Assembly: GCF_900473965.1 (NCBI RefSeq)
Contig: NZ_UCNJ01000028.1
Coordinates: 1-64,000, forward strand
Reading direction: 5' to 3'
Length of the DNA: 64,000 bases
DNA from: Synechococcus sp. UW179A
Lineage (GTDB): Bacteria; Cyanobacteriota; Cyanobacteriia; PCC-6307; Cyanobiaceae
Below, piece by piece: positions 62,707-64,000 of the stretch; positions within the stretch are counted from its first letter, which is position 1, and each line of letters starts with the position of its first letter. Below the pieces are notes generated by a model. That model was not told the origin of the DNA and did not search any database. It worked only from the letters and a program-made list of their open reading frames with translations. The position numbers and the translations under genes were made by a program.

Positions 62707-64000
62707 CTATCGTTTCGGTGATGTTAACTGGATTCCGTTCTCTGACTTCCCTTGGCCCTTCGTTTTTGTTGGAGAGCGATGCAGTAGTGGCAGTGCGCAC
62801 AGCAAAAGCAAAACGAGGCCTGCGGTGGTGGCGATGTTGATAAAAGCCACTACCTCTGCCTGGCGTGCAATCTCTTTGTTGATCAGTTCAAGAGATCCTT
62901 GCGACCAGCTGCTGCCAGTAATGCCGGCGGAATGGCCTTGGAACGGTTGGAGGAATGGTTCCATTGCAGGGTTGCTTGGGTGGATGTGCTCACGGAAGCG
63001 AGTCCAACTGCCTTGTGTGGTGACGGTCAAGATTGCATTGCTGACGCCTCCTGAGATGGCTTTTGAAATATTGGTGCAAAAGAACAGAACAGAGCTTGCG
63101 CTAACCATCAGTTCGGCGGCCATGGTAGTTAAGGCCATTTGAATTTCCATTCCGGTGATTACGGCAAAGCAGGCGCCAACGCAGATCAGTTGGAGGCCAA
63201 TATTATGATTGTTTTGTTGAGAATTGGTGTTGGCAATCCATAGAGCTGTGAAGGCAAATGCCAAGATTCCTGAGGAGCAAAGCCATTTTTTATGGCGTGG
63301 ATTTTCTGCAATCAGGTAGGGACTTATTCTTGGTGTAATGAGAACTCCGGTTGTAATGGCTGCTGCAACAAATGGTAGAAATGTGAATGCGTAGTTTTCG
63401 ATTGTGTTGTTTGTTGCGACCATGAGAAATCGCGGTACGAGAGCGAAGACCATGAAAAGGAAAAAGACTACTGAGCTCAGGTTGACAAGGCCGATGCAGT
63501 AATTGATGTCTTTGAAAATTCGTGTGTCAATCAGTTTTGGCTTGGTAAAAATGCGCCAGGCAAATAGACCCAGAAGAACAATCGATGTCCATAACATCAG
63601 CACATAGATGGGGTCAGCAAACCACTCGCGCTGATTGCCAACCACAAGTGAGAGTGCTAGCAGTCCGAATCCACCGCTCATGAACCCGTAGCCCAACCAG
63701 TCGATTTCGAACGTTGGGTCTCCTGGTGTCCTTGGCATCAGTGAGGAAATGATGAATACCGCGACCAGAGCAATGAGTCCGATCGCGACATACATGAATC
63801 TCCAACTGAGGTCCCAGGTGAGTAACGCAGAGATCGGGATTCCTATGGCGCTCCCGGAAATCCCTGCCAAGGCCACCAATCCTTTGCCCATCGGGTTGTA
63901 GTCCTTCCCCAGCTCTCCTCCCAGGTAGCCCCCAGCGATGGCGGGGATGAAGCCCCCTCCGAGGCCTTGCATGATTCGCATGGCCATGAACCATTGAGGA
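62707..64000 (-). CDS. DHA2-family MFS exporter, EmrB-like (5' end outside window)
   Basis: Drug/proton antiporter. The frame is open to the window edge (PQWFMAMRIMQGLGGGFIPA is motif C-like helix 3-4 of DHA2 proteins), so the true start lies beyond base 64000; the visible ATG at 63987 is internal. About 12 further helices follow. A loop of DHA2 type (FEIDWLGYGFMSGGFGLLALSLV) is clear. Basic C-terminal tail. It heads the operon with the HlyD gene. Confidence 0.9.
   Translation of the reverse strand, partial: PQWFMAMRIMQGLGGGFIPAIAGGYLGGELGKDYNPMGKGLVALAGISGSAIGIPISALLTWDLSWRFMYVAIGLIALVAVFIISSLMPRTPGDPTFEIDWLGYGFMSGGFGLLALSLVVGNQREWFADPIYVLMLWTSIVLLGLFAWRIFTKPKLIDTRIFKDINYCIGLVNLSSVVFFLFMVFALVPRFLMVATNNTIENYAFTFLPFVAAAITTGVLITPRISPYLIAENPRHKKWLCSSGILAFAFTALWIANTNSQQNNHNIGLQLICVGACFAVITGMEIQMALTTMAAELMVSASSVLFFCTNISKAISGGVSNAILTVTTQGSWTRFREHIHPSNPAMEPFLQPFQGHSAGITGSSWSQGSLELINKEIARQAEVVAFINIATTAGLVLLLLCALPLLHRSPTKTKGQGKSENGIQLTSPKR

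Noticed and set aside
1-64000. CRISPR array, rRNA operon, complete insertion sequence
   Set aside because: No regularly spaced repeats, rRNA segments or intact transposase with ends were seen.

Overview
This window is a chromosomal segment of a marine picocyanobacterium, almost certainly a marine Synechococcus. The evidence is internal: psbX, Ycf66, a high-light-inducible protein, IsiA with flavodoxin, a BicA-like SulP transporter, several small cyanobacterial families (DUF3764, DUF3303, DUF3747, Nif11) and a split, permuted tmRNA whose peptide tag (ANNIVRFSRQAAPVAA) is of the picocyanobacterial type. Genus level is a confident inference; the strain cannot be named from the sequence.

Layout. 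(1) About 1-27.8 kb is dense, GC-rich core genome: the end of sufD and sufS; a GltS-type transporter; mtnA overlapping a class II aldolase (methylthioribose/5-deoxyribose phosphate salvage); an S9 peptidase; def; rpsU; comM; a HIT protein; an SbmA-like ABC exporter with a Hli protein; a ycf66-lipoprotein-lipoprotein operon; psbX; yggT; accC; tRNA-Leu; an LpxB-like glycosyltransferase; msrB; a PRC-barrel protein; smc; two small cell-envelope proteins; an RlmL-like methyltransferase; and ssrA.

(2) From directly behind ssrA (28.05 kb) to about 38.2 kb lies an accessory region with island features. It holds an HPr-kinase-like/sulfotransferase/acetyltransferase set facing a PqqD-like protein, a REP-type transposase with an in-frame stop, two tandemly duplicated outer-membrane barrels, a prochlorosin-like Nif11 lanthipeptide precursor next to a frameshifted double-glycine precursor remnant, a GT14-like glycosyltransferase and a decayed plasmid-type replication protein.

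(3) From 38.2 to 50.9 kb is an AT-rich, gene-poor stretch with many small hypothetical proteins, a histidine phosphatase, a divergent PiT-like permease, a LuxR-type regulator with a degenerate receiver, a MAPEG protein and several long hairpins.

(4) From 50.9 to 55.0 kb is an iron-stress module: isiA, an isiC-like hydrolase, a thioredoxin-reductase-like flavoprotein and, converging on it, flavodoxin isiB.

(5) From 55.8 kb to the end the core returns: BicA-like transporter and a periplasmic thioredoxin-like protein, a DnaJ-type co-chaperone, hemB, and a TolC / HlyD / MFS efflux set whose MFS gene runs off the right edge.

Many starts in this genome are GTG or TTG, and gene pairs often overlap by 4 bases. 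I moved several starts inward on family length, paralogue alignment or signal-peptide logic and say so in each entry. No CRISPR array, rRNA gene or complete insertion sequence was seen.
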